From Actinomycetota bacterium (GTDB lineage: Bacteria > Actinomycetota > Nitriliruptoria > Nitriliruptorales > JAHWKO01): a DNA stretch of 21,225 nucleotides. The notes under the pieces are model-generated. The model saw nothing but the letters and a program-made list of their open reading frames with translations, was not told the DNA's origin and did not search any database. Below are positions 9,543-16,757 of this stretch, one piece after another. The stretch covers positions 1 through 21,225 of the forward strand of contig JAHWKO010000035.1 of NCBI GenBank assembly GCA_019347855.1, written 5' to 3'. Made by a program: the position numbers and the translations under genes. How positions within the stretch are numbered: position 1 is the stretch's first letter; every line of letters begins with the position of its first letter.

Positions 9543-10562
9543 TCAGTCCCCCAGATGGTCGCTCAGGAGCCCGCGGTGGACCCTGGCCGAACCCAGCCAC
9601 GCATCGCTGGCCAGCGCTCGCCGCAGGTACAGGTGTGGGTCGGCTTCCCAGGTGATACCGATGCCGCCGTGCACCTGGGTGCCTCGCTCCGCTGCGTGGA
9701 TCGCCGCCTCCCCCGCCTTCGACTTGGCCGCGTGGACGGCTCGCGTGGCGTCCGGATCCTCGGCTCCGACCGCCCAGGCTGCGTACAGCGCCAGGCTCCA
9801 CGCGAGCTCGACCCCGGTCCACGCCTCGGCCAGCTGGTGAGCCACGCCCTGGAACCGTCCCACGGGCTGACCGAACTGCTCCCGCTGCTTCGCGAAGCCG
9901 ACCGCGAGGTCGACCGCGCCACGCCCCACGCCAGCGAGCTCGGCAGCCAGGGCCGTGGTCGCGCGCTGCAGGACGTCCGTGCCGCCCTCGCCGGTGGCGT
10001 CAGGTTCACCGTCGAACGACAGGCTAGCCAGGGGGCGGGTGGCGTCCACCGCGTCCCTCGGGGTCCGTTCCACGGGGGTCGCGAGGGCCACGGTGCCGTC
10101 GGCGGTGACGACCACTGCAGCGTCAGCCTCAGCGCCATCGCGTACGTCGTCCTTGGTCCCGGCCAAACGACCGTCCTGGATCGAGGTCTCCCACGCACCC
10201 CAGTCGCGGCCGGACTCCTCGACGGCGAGGGCCCACCGCGTCGCGCCTGCCGCTGCTGCCGAGACGTCGAGACCGGCGCCCCGCGCGGTCTGGACGGCCA
10301 GGACGTGGGCTACCCACGCCGTGGGGGTCACCTGCCGACCCAGCCGCTCGAGCACGATGGCGAGGTCGACCAGGTCGCCGCCCATCCCGCCCACATCCTC
10401 GGGGACGGCGAGCCCCGCGAAGCCGCTGAACAGGCTCGCGGTCGGTTGGTCCGGCGTGGAGCCGGACTCGAGCAGGGCTCGGGCGGCCTCCCGGCCGCCT
10501 TCGCCGAGATCCCTGGCGGTGTCCGCGAGCGTCTCCTGCTCGTCCGTGAAGGTCGCGCGCAT
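9543..10562 (-). CDS. Acyl-CoA dehydrogenase family protein, smaller subunit type
   Basis: A 339-residue flavoprotein-family member. The N-terminal helical domain begins MRATFTDEQETLADTARDLG, AVPEDVGGMGGDLVDLAIVLERLG is the usual loop, and the C-terminal helical domain has FAKQREQFGQPVGRFQGVAHQLAE followed by GTQVHGGIGITWEADPHLYLRRA. The gene lies 10 bp downstream of a second, longer acyl-CoA dehydrogenase gene. This two-gene layout of one ~340 and one ~390-residue protein is typical of the heteromeric (alpha2-beta2) FadE pairs known from actinobacterial steroid and branched-acyl degradation. ATG 10562 has GGAGGA just upstream. No steroid or beta-oxidation genes are visible in the window, so the substrate is open. 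Confidence 0.88.
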   Translation of the reverse strand: MRATFTDEQETLADTARDLGEGGREAARALLESGSTPDQPTASLFSGFAGLAVPEDVGGMGGDLVDLAIVLERLGRQVTPTAWVAHVLAVQTARGAGLDVSAAAAGATRWALAVEESGRDWGAWETSIQDGRLAGTKDDVRDGAEADAAVVVTADGTVALATPVERTPRDAVDATRPLASLSFDGEPDATGEGGTDVLQRATTALAAELAGVGRGAVDLAVGFAKQREQFGQPVGRFQGVAHQLAEAWTGVELAWSLALYAAWAVGAEDPDATRAVHAAKSKAGEAAIHAAERGTQVHGGIGITWEADPHLYLRRALASDAWLGSARVHRGLLSDHLGD

Positions 10563-10572
10563 GGTTCCTCCT

Positions 10573-11733
10573 CTACCGGGAGCGGGGCAGGCCCAGCACC
10601 CGCTCAGCGATGATCGACAGCTGGATCTCGTCGGTGCCGCCCTCGACGGAGTTCCCGCGTGCGCGCAGGTACCCGTTCGCCCACCGTCGCGAGGTCTCGG
10701 AGTCCAGCGCGACCCCGTCGGTCCCGCTCAGCTGGACGGCCGTGCGCGTGATGGCCTGCATCGTCCGGGCCCAGGCGAACTTCAACGCGGACCCCTCGGC
10801 CCCGGGCGCCTTGCCTGCGGACACCGCCGACATCTGGCGGACGGTCCCGATGCGCAGGGCCTCGACCTCGGCGTAGAACCCGGCGAGCCGATCGCGGATC
10901 ACCGGATCGTCCATCGCTCCGCTGGCCGTCGCGTGCTCCAGGAGGCTGCGGTAGGCCCGCCGGGCGGTCGCGGTGAGGGTGAACGCGAGCGATCCCCGTT
11001 CGAACGCGAGCGTCGTGAGCGCGACCTTCCACCCATCCCCGACGTCTCCGAGGACCTCGTCCTCGGACACGAACACGTCGGACATGAACATCTCGTTGAA
11101 ATCCGCGGCACCGTTGATCATGACCAGCGGGCGGACCTCGATGTCCTCCATCGACGCGAGGAAGTAGGTGATGCCGACGTGTTTGGAACCGCTCTCGTCG
11201 CGGGAGGAGGTGCGCGCGAGCAGCATGCACCGGTCGGCGGCGTGGGCGTACGACGTCCACACCTTCTGACCGCTCACGACCCAACCGCCCTCGGCCTCGG
11301 TCGCCCGGCTCTGCAGGCCCGCCAGGTCGGATCCCGCTGCCGGCTCGCTGAAGCCCTGGCACCAGACCTCCTCCCCCGACAGGATCTTCGGGAGGAAGCG
11401 CTCCTTCTGCTCGTCGGTGCCGTGGACGAGGATCGTGGGGCCGGCGAGGATGTTGCCCAGCAGGTTGATCGGCGTGGGCGCGTCCCGCTTCGCGGACTCC
11501 TCGTTGAAGATCGCTTCGTGGACGATCGTGAGTCCCCGTCCGCCGTACTCCTCGGGCCAGGTGATGCCCGCCCAACCTCCTTCGTACATCTTCTCCTGCC
11601 ACCAGCGGGCGTTCTCGACCCGGGCCTCGTGGTCGCCCTCTGGGGCACCGGGGAGGTCCGGCAGGGTCGACTCGAGCCAGTCGACCACCTCGGCGCGGTA
11701 CTCCGCTTCCTCGGGGGTGTCCCGGAAGTCCAC
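10573..11733 (-). CDS. Acyl-CoA dehydrogenase family protein, larger subunit type
   Basis: A 386-residue FAD-dependent acyl-CoA dehydrogenase homologue. It starts MDFRDTPEEAEYRAEVVDWLE, has WPEEYGGRGLTIVHEAIFNEE, the FAD/substrate region WCQGFSEPAAGSDLAGLQSRA followed by GQKVWTSYAHAADRCMLLART, and ends VEGGTDEIQLSIIAERVLGLP. GTG 11733 is chosen because AGGAG ends 5 nt upstream and the product then begins with the family-typical MDFRDTPEEA; in-frame ATG 11748 and GTG 11751 would put that site inside the gene. In the C-terminal motif the position of the medium-chain enzyme's catalytic Glu376 is Gly (G365), so the base must sit elsewhere, possibly in the isovaleryl-CoA dehydrogenase position or on the partner subunit. 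Probable operon with the gene at 9543. Confidence 0.9.
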   Translation of the reverse strand: MDFRDTPEEAEYRAEVVDWLESTLPDLPGAPEGDHEARVENARWWQEKMYEGGWAGITWPEEYGGRGLTIVHEAIFNEESAKRDAPTPINLLGNILAGPTILVHGTDEQKERFLPKILSGEEVWCQGFSEPAAGSDLAGLQSRATEAEGGWVVSGQKVWTSYAHAADRCMLLARTSSRDESGSKHVGITYFLASMEDIEVRPLVMINGAADFNEMFMSDVFVSEDEVLGDVGDGWKVALTTLAFERGSLAFTLTATARRAYRSLLEHATASGAMDDPVIRDRLAGFYAEVEALRIGTVRQMSAVSAGKAPGAEGSALKFAWARTMQAITRTAVQLSGTDGVALDSETSRRWANGYLRARGNSVEGGTDEIQLSIIAERVLGLPRSR

Positions 11734-11786
11734 GGTCACTCCTTCCATCACGGACCGGCCCTGGCGGTCGTCCTAGTCCGCACGTG

Positions 11787-11792
11787 ACCCTA
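11787..11792 (-). promoter_or_regulatory. Candidate -10 element (TAGGGT) for the acyl-CoA dehydrogenase pair
   Basis: Minus-strand TAGGGT (11792-11787) lies in the 117-bp divergent gap. The predicted leader is about 47 nt. It overlaps one arm of a small inverted repeat CCTAG (11772-11776) / CTAGG (11790-11794) enclosing CACGTG, which could be a regulator site. Confidence 0.35.
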
Positions 11793-11837
11793 GGCGACCG
11801 CGGTGGGAGGCTCACCCCGAGCTGTATGGGACGCCGG

Positions 11838-11843
11838 TAGCGT
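11838..11843 (+). promoter_or_regulatory. -10 element (TAGCGT) for leaderless exonuclease gene
   Basis: TAGCGT is followed by exactly seven bases and then the ATG at 11851, with no Shine-Dalgarno sequence. This is the spacing expected when transcription begins at the start codon. Confidence 0.55.
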
Positions 11844-11850
11844 CGCCTCC

Positions 11851-12720
11851 ATGCGTGTTCACCTGGTCGACGGGACCTACGAGCTCTTCCGTGCGCACTA
11901 CTCCCCCAGACCCGACCGGACGGATCCGCAGGGGCGCGACGTCAAGGCCACCATCGGCCTGGTTTCCTCGCTGCTGGCGCTGATCTCATCGGGCGAGGTC
12001 ACCCACCTGGCGGTCGCGTTCGACAACCCGATCCGCTCGTTCCGCAACGATCTCTTCGACGGCTACAAGGACGAGAGCGGTGTCCCCCAGGAGCTCCTCG
12101 CGCAGTTCGACCGTGTCGAGGAAGCCGTCGACGCGCTCGGGGTCGTCGTCTGGTCGATGGACGAGTACGAGGCCGACGACGCGCTGGCGACAGCTGCCGT
12201 GCGCTTCCGGGATCTGGTCGAGCAGGTCGTGGTCTGCACGCCCGACAAGGACCTCGGCCAGTGCCTGGACGGCGATCGGATCGTGCAGCTCGATCGACGC
12301 AACGACGTGGTCATCGACGAGGCGGCGTTCCGTGAACGTCGCGGGATCGCTCCGGAGAGCGTTCCCGACTACCTCGCGCTCGTCGGTGATACGGCCGACG
12401 GGATCCCCGGCCTGCCAGGGTTCGGAGAGAAGACCTCCTCGGCCCTGCTCAGCCGGTACGGCCACCTCGAGGAGGTGCCGCGGCTCGGTGCCCGCTGGGA
12501 GGTGTCCGTGCGGGGTGCGGAACGGCTCGCAGGCACGCTCCATGAGCGCATGGAGGACGCCCTGCTGTACCGGCGCCTCGCCACGTTGGTGTCCGACGTT
12601 CCTCTCCCACAGGAGCTGGAGGATCTCCGTTGGGACGGGGTGCCGCGCGAGCGGTTCCTGAACTGGTGCGACACGGTCGGCTCCGAGGGCCTGCGCGACC
12701 GCCCCGATCGCTGGCGCTGA
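11851..12720 (+). CDS. Stand-alone 5'-3' exonuclease (PolA N-domain / flap endonuclease family)
   Basis: A 289-residue nuclease of the DNA polymerase I 5'-3' exonuclease family without a polymerase domain. Such proteins act on 5' flaps and RNA primers in replication and repair. The metal-binding acidic residues are all visible: D7 in LVDGTYELFRAHY, D58 in VAFDNPIRSFRN, E107/D109/D110 in DEYEADDALA, D132/D134 in CTPDKDLGQCL, and D180/D183 in LVGDTADGIPGLPGFGEKT. The last of these leads into the helix-3turn-helix DNA-binding motif. R65 and K73 in the following FRNDLFDGYK block also fit. ATG 11851 is preferred over an upstream in-frame start at 11803 because the family begins at this Val-Asp strand and a -10 box sits 7 nt before it. 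The stop codon abuts the GNAT gene's stop in TGATCA. Confidence 0.9.
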   Translation: MRVHLVDGTYELFRAHYSPRPDRTDPQGRDVKATIGLVSSLLALISSGEVTHLAVAFDNPIRSFRNDLFDGYKDESGVPQELLAQFDRVEEAVDALGVVVWSMDEYEADDALATAAVRFRDLVEQVVVCTPDKDLGQCLDGDRIVQLDRRNDVVIDEAAFRERRGIAPESVPDYLALVGDTADGIPGLPGFGEKTSSALLSRYGHLEEVPRLGARWEVSVRGAERLAGTLHERMEDALLYRRLATLVSDVPLPQELEDLRWDGVPRERFLNWCDTVGSEGLRDRPDRWR

Positions 12721-13242
12721 TCAGAGCCAGCGGATCAACCACAGCTCGTCGCGGATGTCGTCATCGGCCACCCGGATCGACCGGGGGATCCGGACGATCT
12801 CCTCCCACCCGTACTGCAGGTAGAACCCCTCCGTGCCGGTCCCGCCGCGCACCGACAGGCGCACGTGCTCCAGCCCCAGGGACCTGGCGGCGTCGTGCAC
12901 CGCGACGAGCAGCCGTCCTCCCAGGCCGGTGCCCTGGCGATGCGGGTGCACCTGGAGGCGCTTGACGGTCGCCCAGTGGCGGAACAGGGCCCCGGGCCGG
13001 TGGACCAGGAACGCGAGGCCGGCCAGGCCCCCGTCGACCCGGGCCGTGACCAGGTGATCGGGGCCCTCCTCAACAGCGCGGAGGGTCGCGCGTGCGAGCG
13101 GTTCGACGTCTGCGGGCTGCACCGGGGGGACGAAGCCGACCGCGCCACCGGCGTTCGAGACGTCCGTCCACAGAGCGACGACGTCGTCGACGAAGCCCTC
13201 GTCGAACGGCGTCGGGTCGAGCTCGAAACGCGGCTCGCGCAC
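12721..13242 (-). CDS. GNAT family N-acetyltransferase
   Basis: A 173-residue acetyl-CoA-dependent acetyltransferase. The acetyl-CoA-binding motif A is clear in VKRLQVHPHRQGTGLGGRLL (Q/RxxGxG/A signature at HRQGTGLG), followed by VAVHDAARSLGLEHVRLSVRGG and the C-terminal FYLQYGWEEIVRIPRS. The N-terminal half includes FVDDVVALWTDVSNAGGAVGFVPP, reminiscent of GNATs acting on small molecules. GTG 13242 is chosen because the family fold begins soon after; the frame stays open to 13608, but that would overlap murJ and its own promoter region. The substrate is unknown. A -10-like TACCGT lies at 13288-13283. Confidence 0.85.
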   Translation of the reverse strand: MREPRFELDPTPFDEGFVDDVVALWTDVSNAGGAVGFVPPVQPADVEPLARATLRAVEEGPDHLVTARVDGGLAGLAFLVHRPGALFRHWATVKRLQVHPHRQGTGLGGRLLVAVHDAARSLGLEHVRLSVRGGTGTEGFYLQYGWEEIVRIPRSIRVADDDIRDELWLIRWL

Positions 13243-13282
13243 GGACGGGACCTCTGGGGGACGGCACCGGTGGTCAAGCCTC

Positions 13283-13288
13283 ACGGTA
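13283..13288 (-). promoter_or_regulatory. Candidate -10 element (TACCGT) for the GNAT gene
   Basis: Minus-strand TACCGT (13288-13283) in the 121-bp divergent gap between the GNAT gene and murJ. Predicted leader about 34 nt. Confidence 0.35.
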
Positions 13289-13323
13289 CGCGGCACGTCC
13301 GGAGAGGGGGGTCGCCGCGCCCG

Positions 13324-13329
13324 TACGAT
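13324..13329 (+). promoter_or_regulatory. Candidate -10 element (TACGAT) for murJ
   Basis: TACGAT lies 34 bp before the GTG start of murJ. The leader would contain the GGAGG site at 13351-13355. No clear -35 box. Confidence 0.4.
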
Positions 13330-13363
13330 GCGGGCGCCCAGGCCGGACCGGGAGGCTCGCCGG

Positions 13364-15097
13364 GTGTCGGACGTACAGCCTGAGGACGAGACCCCGCCGA
13401 CCGAGCTGGCCGCGAGCGGCTCTCGGCGGAACTCCGCGCTGGTCGCGACCGGGATCCTGCTCTCGCGCGCGACCGGGCTGATCCGCGAGCGTGCGATCGC
13501 CCACTTCTTCGCCACCGGCATCGCCGCGGACGCGTTCGGGGCCGCGTTCAAGATCCCCAACCTGCTCCAGAACCTGCTCGGCGAGGGCGTGCTGTCCGCG
13601 TCGTTCATCCCGGTCTACAGCAGGTTGCTCTCGGAGGGACGCGAGGAGGAGGCGGGCCGGGTGGCCGGCGCGATCGCCGGCCTGCTCACGGCGACGGTCG
13701 GCGCCCTGAGCGTGGTCGGCATCGTCTTCGCACGACCGCTGACCCGGGCGATCGCCTGGGGGCTCCCCAAGGAGACGTTCGAGCTCACCGTCCCACTCGT
13801 CCGGATCATGCTGCCTGCTATGGGGTTCCTGGTGCTCTCCGCCTGGTGCCTCGGCGTCCTGAACAGCCACCGTCGGTTCTTCCTGTCGTACGTCGCTCCC
13901 GTGCTGCTCAACGTGACGCAGATCGCCGTGCTGGTCGGGGTCGGGACGACGATCCTCGCCGACGAGTTCGCGACGGCAGGGCCCGACCGTGCCGCACAGG
14001 ACACGCTGATCATGTGGCTCGCGTGGGGAACGGTTGTGGGCGGTGTGCTCCAGTTCCTCGTACAGCTCCCGGCGGTCCTGCGCATCACGCGTGGGCTCCG
14101 CCCGAGTCTGCGGACCGACCTCCGGGGCGTGCGTCAGACGATCCGCGCGTTCGGTCCCGTGGTCGGTGGTCGTGGGGTCGTGCAGCTATCCGCCTACCTG
14201 GACGTGGCGCTCGCCAGCTTCCTGGCGACGGGCGCGCTGGCGGCGTTGCGGTACGGGCAGGTGCTCTACGTGCTGCCGATCAGCTTGTTCGGCATGTCCG
14301 TGGCCGCGGCCGAGCTGCCGGAGCTGTCCAGCATGGGCGCGAAGCAACGGGACCGGTTGGTCGACCGGCTGGACGAGGGCCTGTCTCGCGTGGCGTTCTT
14401 CGTCGTGCCCACCGTGATCGGGTACCTGGTGATCGGGGACCTGATCGTCGGTGCCCTGTATCAGACCGGGCAGTTCGACCGCGTGGTCACGGTCCAGGTC
14501 TGGGTCGTGCTGGCCGGGTACGCCGTGGGGCTCCTGGCGAGCACGGGCTCCAGGTTGTTGCAGTCGGCCCTGTACGGGATCGGGGACGCCAAGGGACCGG
14601 CGGTCATCGCAGGGGCGAGGGTCGCGGTGTCGGCGGTCCTCGGGGTCGCGCTCATGTTCCAGCTCGACCGGTTCGTCGCCGTCCCGGGTGGTTTCGACCT
14701 CGTCGGTGAACTACCGGCGTTCGGCCCAGTGCCGTCCCGCGGGTTGGATGTGTCCGAGCAGGCCGAGCACCTGGGGGCCGCTGGGTTGTCGCTGGCAGCT
14801 GGGCTCGCCTCGTGGCTCGAGTTCCACCTGCTCCGCCGCCGCGTGGGCACGCGGATCGGACGCGTGCGTTTCGCCGGCGGCCACCTGGGCACGTTGCTGC
14901 TCTCGGGGGCGGCTGCACTGGTCGTCGCGCTGGGCGTCCGTCCGCTGGTGGCTGGCCTGCATCCGCTCCTGGCCGGCCCGATCGCGGTCCTCGCCGCAGG
15001 CGCCGCGTACCTGCTGGCCTCGTACCTGCTCGACGTGCCCGAGCTCCAGGGTCTCGTGGACGACGTCCGCCAACGGGTGCGCCGGTTCAGGCGGTGA
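13364..15097 (+). CDS. murJ: Lipid II flippase MurJ (MviN family)
   Basis: Flips the peptidoglycan precursor lipid II across the cytoplasmic membrane. The 577-residue MOP-superfamily protein has about 14 hydrophobic spans. The N-terminal signature is complete: LLSRATGLIRERAIAHFFATG, ADAFGAAFKIPNLLQNLLGEG and VLSASFIPVYSRLLSEGR. Later blocks are LNSHRRFFLSYVAPVLLN, YGQVLYVLPISLFGMSVAAAELPELS, ALYQTGQFD and LLQSALYGIGDAKGPAVIAG. It lacks the long C-terminal pseudokinase extension of the mycobacterial MviN, and reads NLLQN where the E. coli protein has an Arg-Arg pair. GTG 13364 has GGAGG 8 nt upstream; an in-frame ATG at 13328 precedes that site and is rejected. Its end overlaps the convergent oxidoreductase gene by 11 bp. 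Confidence 0.92.
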   Translation: MSDVQPEDETPPTELAASGSRRNSALVATGILLSRATGLIRERAIAHFFATGIAADAFGAAFKIPNLLQNLLGEGVLSASFIPVYSRLLSEGREEEAGRVAGAIAGLLTATVGALSVVGIVFARPLTRAIAWGLPKETFELTVPLVRIMLPAMGFLVLSAWCLGVLNSHRRFFLSYVAPVLLNVTQIAVLVGVGTTILADEFATAGPDRAAQDTLIMWLAWGTVVGGVLQFLVQLPAVLRITRGLRPSLRTDLRGVRQTIRAFGPVVGGRGVVQLSAYLDVALASFLATGALAALRYGQVLYVLPISLFGMSVAAAELPELSSMGAKQRDRLVDRLDEGLSRVAFFVVPTVIGYLVIGDLIVGALYQTGQFDRVVTVQVWVVLAGYAVGLLASTGSRLLQSALYGIGDAKGPAVIAGARVAVSAVLGVALMFQLDRFVAVPGGFDLVGELPAFGPVPSRGLDVSEQAEHLGAAGLSLAAGLASWLEFHLLRRRVGTRIGRVRFAGGHLGTLLLSGAAALVVALGVRPLVAGLHPLLAGPIAVLAAGAAYLLASYLLDVPELQGLVDDVRQRVRRFRR

Positions 15098-16100
15098 GCA
15101 CGGGCAGACCCGCGAGCGCACCGATGACGGTCCGGACCGATGCAACGGCGTCGTCGCCGACGACGACCACCCGCGCGATCAGGTGCTTCAACCCGGCGGC
15201 GGCGTACCGGGCGAACGCCGCGGTCGGCAGGTCGTCCGGCGTGCCGTACCAACCGAGCCGTCGGAGCATGCCCTCCGGGACCGCCGCCACCGCGGCCTCG
15301 GCACCGCCCGTCCGGTAGGCGTCCTTGATGGCGCCGACCGTGTTGGCGAACCCCTGGCGACCGAAGTGCTCCGCGTAGGCGGGGAGCGCGCAGTACCGGG
15401 ACACCTCGGTCGCGAGGGCGTCGCGAGCGGCGATCCGGTCCTCGTCCACCGCCACCCGGACGTAGGCCGCGACGTCCACCTCCGTCTGGGCGCGGCCCCG
15501 CTCGGCCCGGGTGGCGGCGCCTCTTACGGCGGCTGCAGCGCGACCGATCTCCTCGGGGGTCGACCAGTTGAGGAGGACCCCGTCCGAGAGCGTTCCAGCC
15601 AGCTCGAGCATCCTCGGTCCCATGGCCGCGAGGTACACGGTCCCGGGGCGCGGCAGCGGATCGAGCTGGAGCTGGAACGCGCGCGAGGAGAACACGTCGC
15701 CCTGGTGGTCGGTGCGCTCCCCCGCCCCGATCGTGCGGATGATCTCGATCATCTCGCGTGCGGCGGTCAACGGCTGCCGGTACGTGGCGCCGTGCCAGGG
15801 ATCCATCGTCGCGGGGTGGCTGACGCCGAGGCCGAGGATGAAGCGGCCGTCGGTCGCGTCCTGGAGGGTGGCGGCTGCCATCGCGATCTGCGCGGGTGAG
15901 CGGGTCCAGATGGGGAGGACCCCGACGGCCGGACGCAGACGTGTCGTGGCCGTCCCCCAGGCCTGGCAGACGAGCAGGGCGTCCCGTCCGCGTGCCTCGT
16001 TCGTCCACAGGCTGGCGAACCCGGCGTCCTCGACCTCCTGGGCGAGGTCGACGTGGGTCCCCATCGGCAGGTCCTCGCTGACGCCGACGCCGATCTCCAC
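15087..16100 (-). CDS. LLM class flavin/F420-dependent oxidoreductase
   Basis: A 337-residue luciferase-like TIM-barrel oxidoreductase. Diagnostic stretches are VEIGVGVSEDLPMGTHVDLAQEVEDAGF with LWTNEARGRDALLVC, the WTRSPAQIAMAAATLQDATDGRFILGLGVSH block typical of the F420-dependent branch, and VYLAAMGPRMLELAGTLSDGVLLNW. Cofactor F420 is likely from the subfamily, although FMN use cannot be excluded. GTG 16100 is chosen because AGGAG lies 5 nt upstream, built from the end of the DUF2017 gene; upstream in-frame codons would overlap that gene. It is the last gene of the clpS-DUF2017 cluster (8-bp gap). The substrate is unknown. Confidence 0.9.
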   Translation of the reverse strand: MEIGVGVSEDLPMGTHVDLAQEVEDAGFASLWTNEARGRDALLVCQAWGTATTRLRPAVGVLPIWTRSPAQIAMAAATLQDATDGRFILGLGVSHPATMDPWHGATYRQPLTAAREMIEIIRTIGAGERTDHQGDVFSSRAFQLQLDPLPRPGTVYLAAMGPRMLELAGTLSDGVLLNWSTPEEIGRAAAAVRGAATRAERGRAQTEVDVAAYVRVAVDEDRIAARDALATEVSRYCALPAYAEHFGRQGFANTVGAIKDAYRTGGAEAAVAAVPEGMLRRLGWYGTPDDLPTAAFARYAAAGLKHLIARVVVVGDDAVASVRTVIGALAGLPVLTA

Positions 16101-16108
16101 GTGTGCTC

Positions 16109-16609
16109 CTACTGGACGCTGGGCGGGTCGAGCGCGCGGATCAGCGATTCCTGGATCCACGCGAGGTGATCCATGACCGCGAGCGCGGGCATCGCCGGGT
16201 GGTCATCGTCGATGTCGTCGCGTTCGAGGTGTTCGATGCCGACCCGGGACCCCAGGGTCAGACGCACGTCGTTCAGGACGCCGAGCAGGAGCGCGGCCTC
16301 CTCGTCGTCGAGGTCGACCCGGTGACGTCCTCGGTGCGGCTCCGCGCGTTCCAACACCTCGGCGACGGCGTCGAGGCCGTCCAGTCGCTCCCGCAGGACG
16401 TCGTCGTGGATAAGGCGCCGGACCTCATCGTCCTCGTTCGCGTTGCCGGTGACACACGCGGGGAACAGACGTGAGAACGCGGGATCGTCACTGTCCCCGG
16501 TCGTGAGCAGCTGCCGGACCTCCTCGGGGAGGGAGCGGAGCAGCTCCAGTTCGAAGTCCTCGAGCTCCACACGCACATGGTCGCCCGTGCGCTTCACCCG
16601 CGGACTCAC
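16109..16609 (-). CDS. DUF2017 family protein (clpS neighbour)
   Basis: A 166-residue, strongly acidic, soluble protein. The opening VRVELEDFELELLRSLPEEVRQLL, a middle FPACVTGNANEDDEVRRLIHDDVLRERLDGLDAV, and the end MDHLAWIQESLIRALDP match the DUF2017 pattern that I know as the gene following clpS in many actinobacteria. The function of the family is unknown; the position suggests a link to ClpS-dependent proteolysis. GTG 16609 lies 5 nt after GGAGGAG and overlaps the stop codon of the second mini-ORF (GTGA). Here, unusually, it is separated from clpS by two tandem 74-bp repeats. Confidence 0.85.
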   Translation of the reverse strand: MSPRVKRTGDHVRVELEDFELELLRSLPEEVRQLLTTGDSDDPAFSRLFPACVTGNANEDDEVRRLIHDDVLRERLDGLDAVAEVLERAEPHRGRHRVDLDDEEAALLLGVLNDVRLTLGSRVGIEHLERDDIDDDHPAMPALAVMDHLAWIQESLIRALDPPSVQ

Positions 16610-16683
16610 TGGCTCTCCTCCGTCGCAGTCTCAGGAGGCCTAAGACAGGGACTCTCGCACCGCTCCTCCGTCGCGGCGCTCAC
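16606..16683 (-). CDS. Mini-ORF 2 (25 codons) in tandem repeat unit B
   Basis: GTG at 16683 follows GGAGGAG by 5 nt and overlaps the stop of mini-ORF 1. The frame runs 25 codons, starting [11 protein letters not shown] and ending [10 protein letters not shown], to TGA at 16606-16608, which overlaps the DUF2017 GTG start. ATEE occurs twice in the peptide, encoded both times by GCGACGGAGGAG. The middle codons (AGT, TGT, CTT, AGG, CCT, CCT, ACT) are rare in this GC-rich genome and coincide with a hairpin, so the peptide may not be what is selected. It has no homologue that I recognise. It could be a coupling leader or a chance frame. Confidence 0.4.
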   Translation of the reverse strand: MSAATEERCESPCLRPPETATEESQ

Positions 16684-16757
16684 GGGTCCTCCTCCGTCGC
16701 AGTCTCAGGAGGCCTAAGACAGCGACTCTCGCACCGCTCCTCCGTCGCGGCGCTCAC
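16610..16757 (-). repeat. Two tandem 74-bp repeats between clpS and the DUF2017 gene
   Basis: Unit A (16757-16684) and unit B (16683-16610), read from GTG to GTG, are both 74 bp and identical at 70 positions by eye. Differences are one base in the hairpin arm and three just before the next start codon. Each unit holds two copies of GCGACGGAGGAG (plus-strand CTCCTCCGTCGC at 16615, 16663, 16689 and 16737) and a 14-bp imperfect hairpin. Confidence 0.9.
16680..16757 (-). CDS. Mini-ORF 1 (25 codons) in tandem repeat unit A
   Basis: GTG at 16757 overlaps the clpS stop codon (GTGA). The 25-codon frame differs from mini-ORF 2 by one internal residue (Arg12 instead of Pro12) and in the last two codons (Asp-Pro instead of Ser-Gln). 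It ends at TGA 16680-16682, overlapping the next GTG. Unlike mini-ORF 2 it has no GGAGGAG immediately upstream, so it would depend on ribosomes finishing clpS. Confidence 0.35.
   Translation of the reverse strand: MSAATEERCESRCLRPPETATEEDP

Noticed and set aside
9955..11787. 610-codon open frame on the plus strand opposite the acyl-CoA dehydrogenases
   Set aside because: Low-complexity Arg/Ser/Pro product, antisense to two clear flavoprotein genes.
13243..13608. N-terminal extension of the GNAT gene
   Set aside because: It would overlap the start of murJ and both promoters, and has no similarity to the GNAT fold.
16616..16757. Assembly artefact for the tandem 74-bp repeats
   Set aside because: The two units differ at about four positions and both preserve exact stop/start overlaps, which a simple duplicated-read error would not produce; raw reads would settle it.
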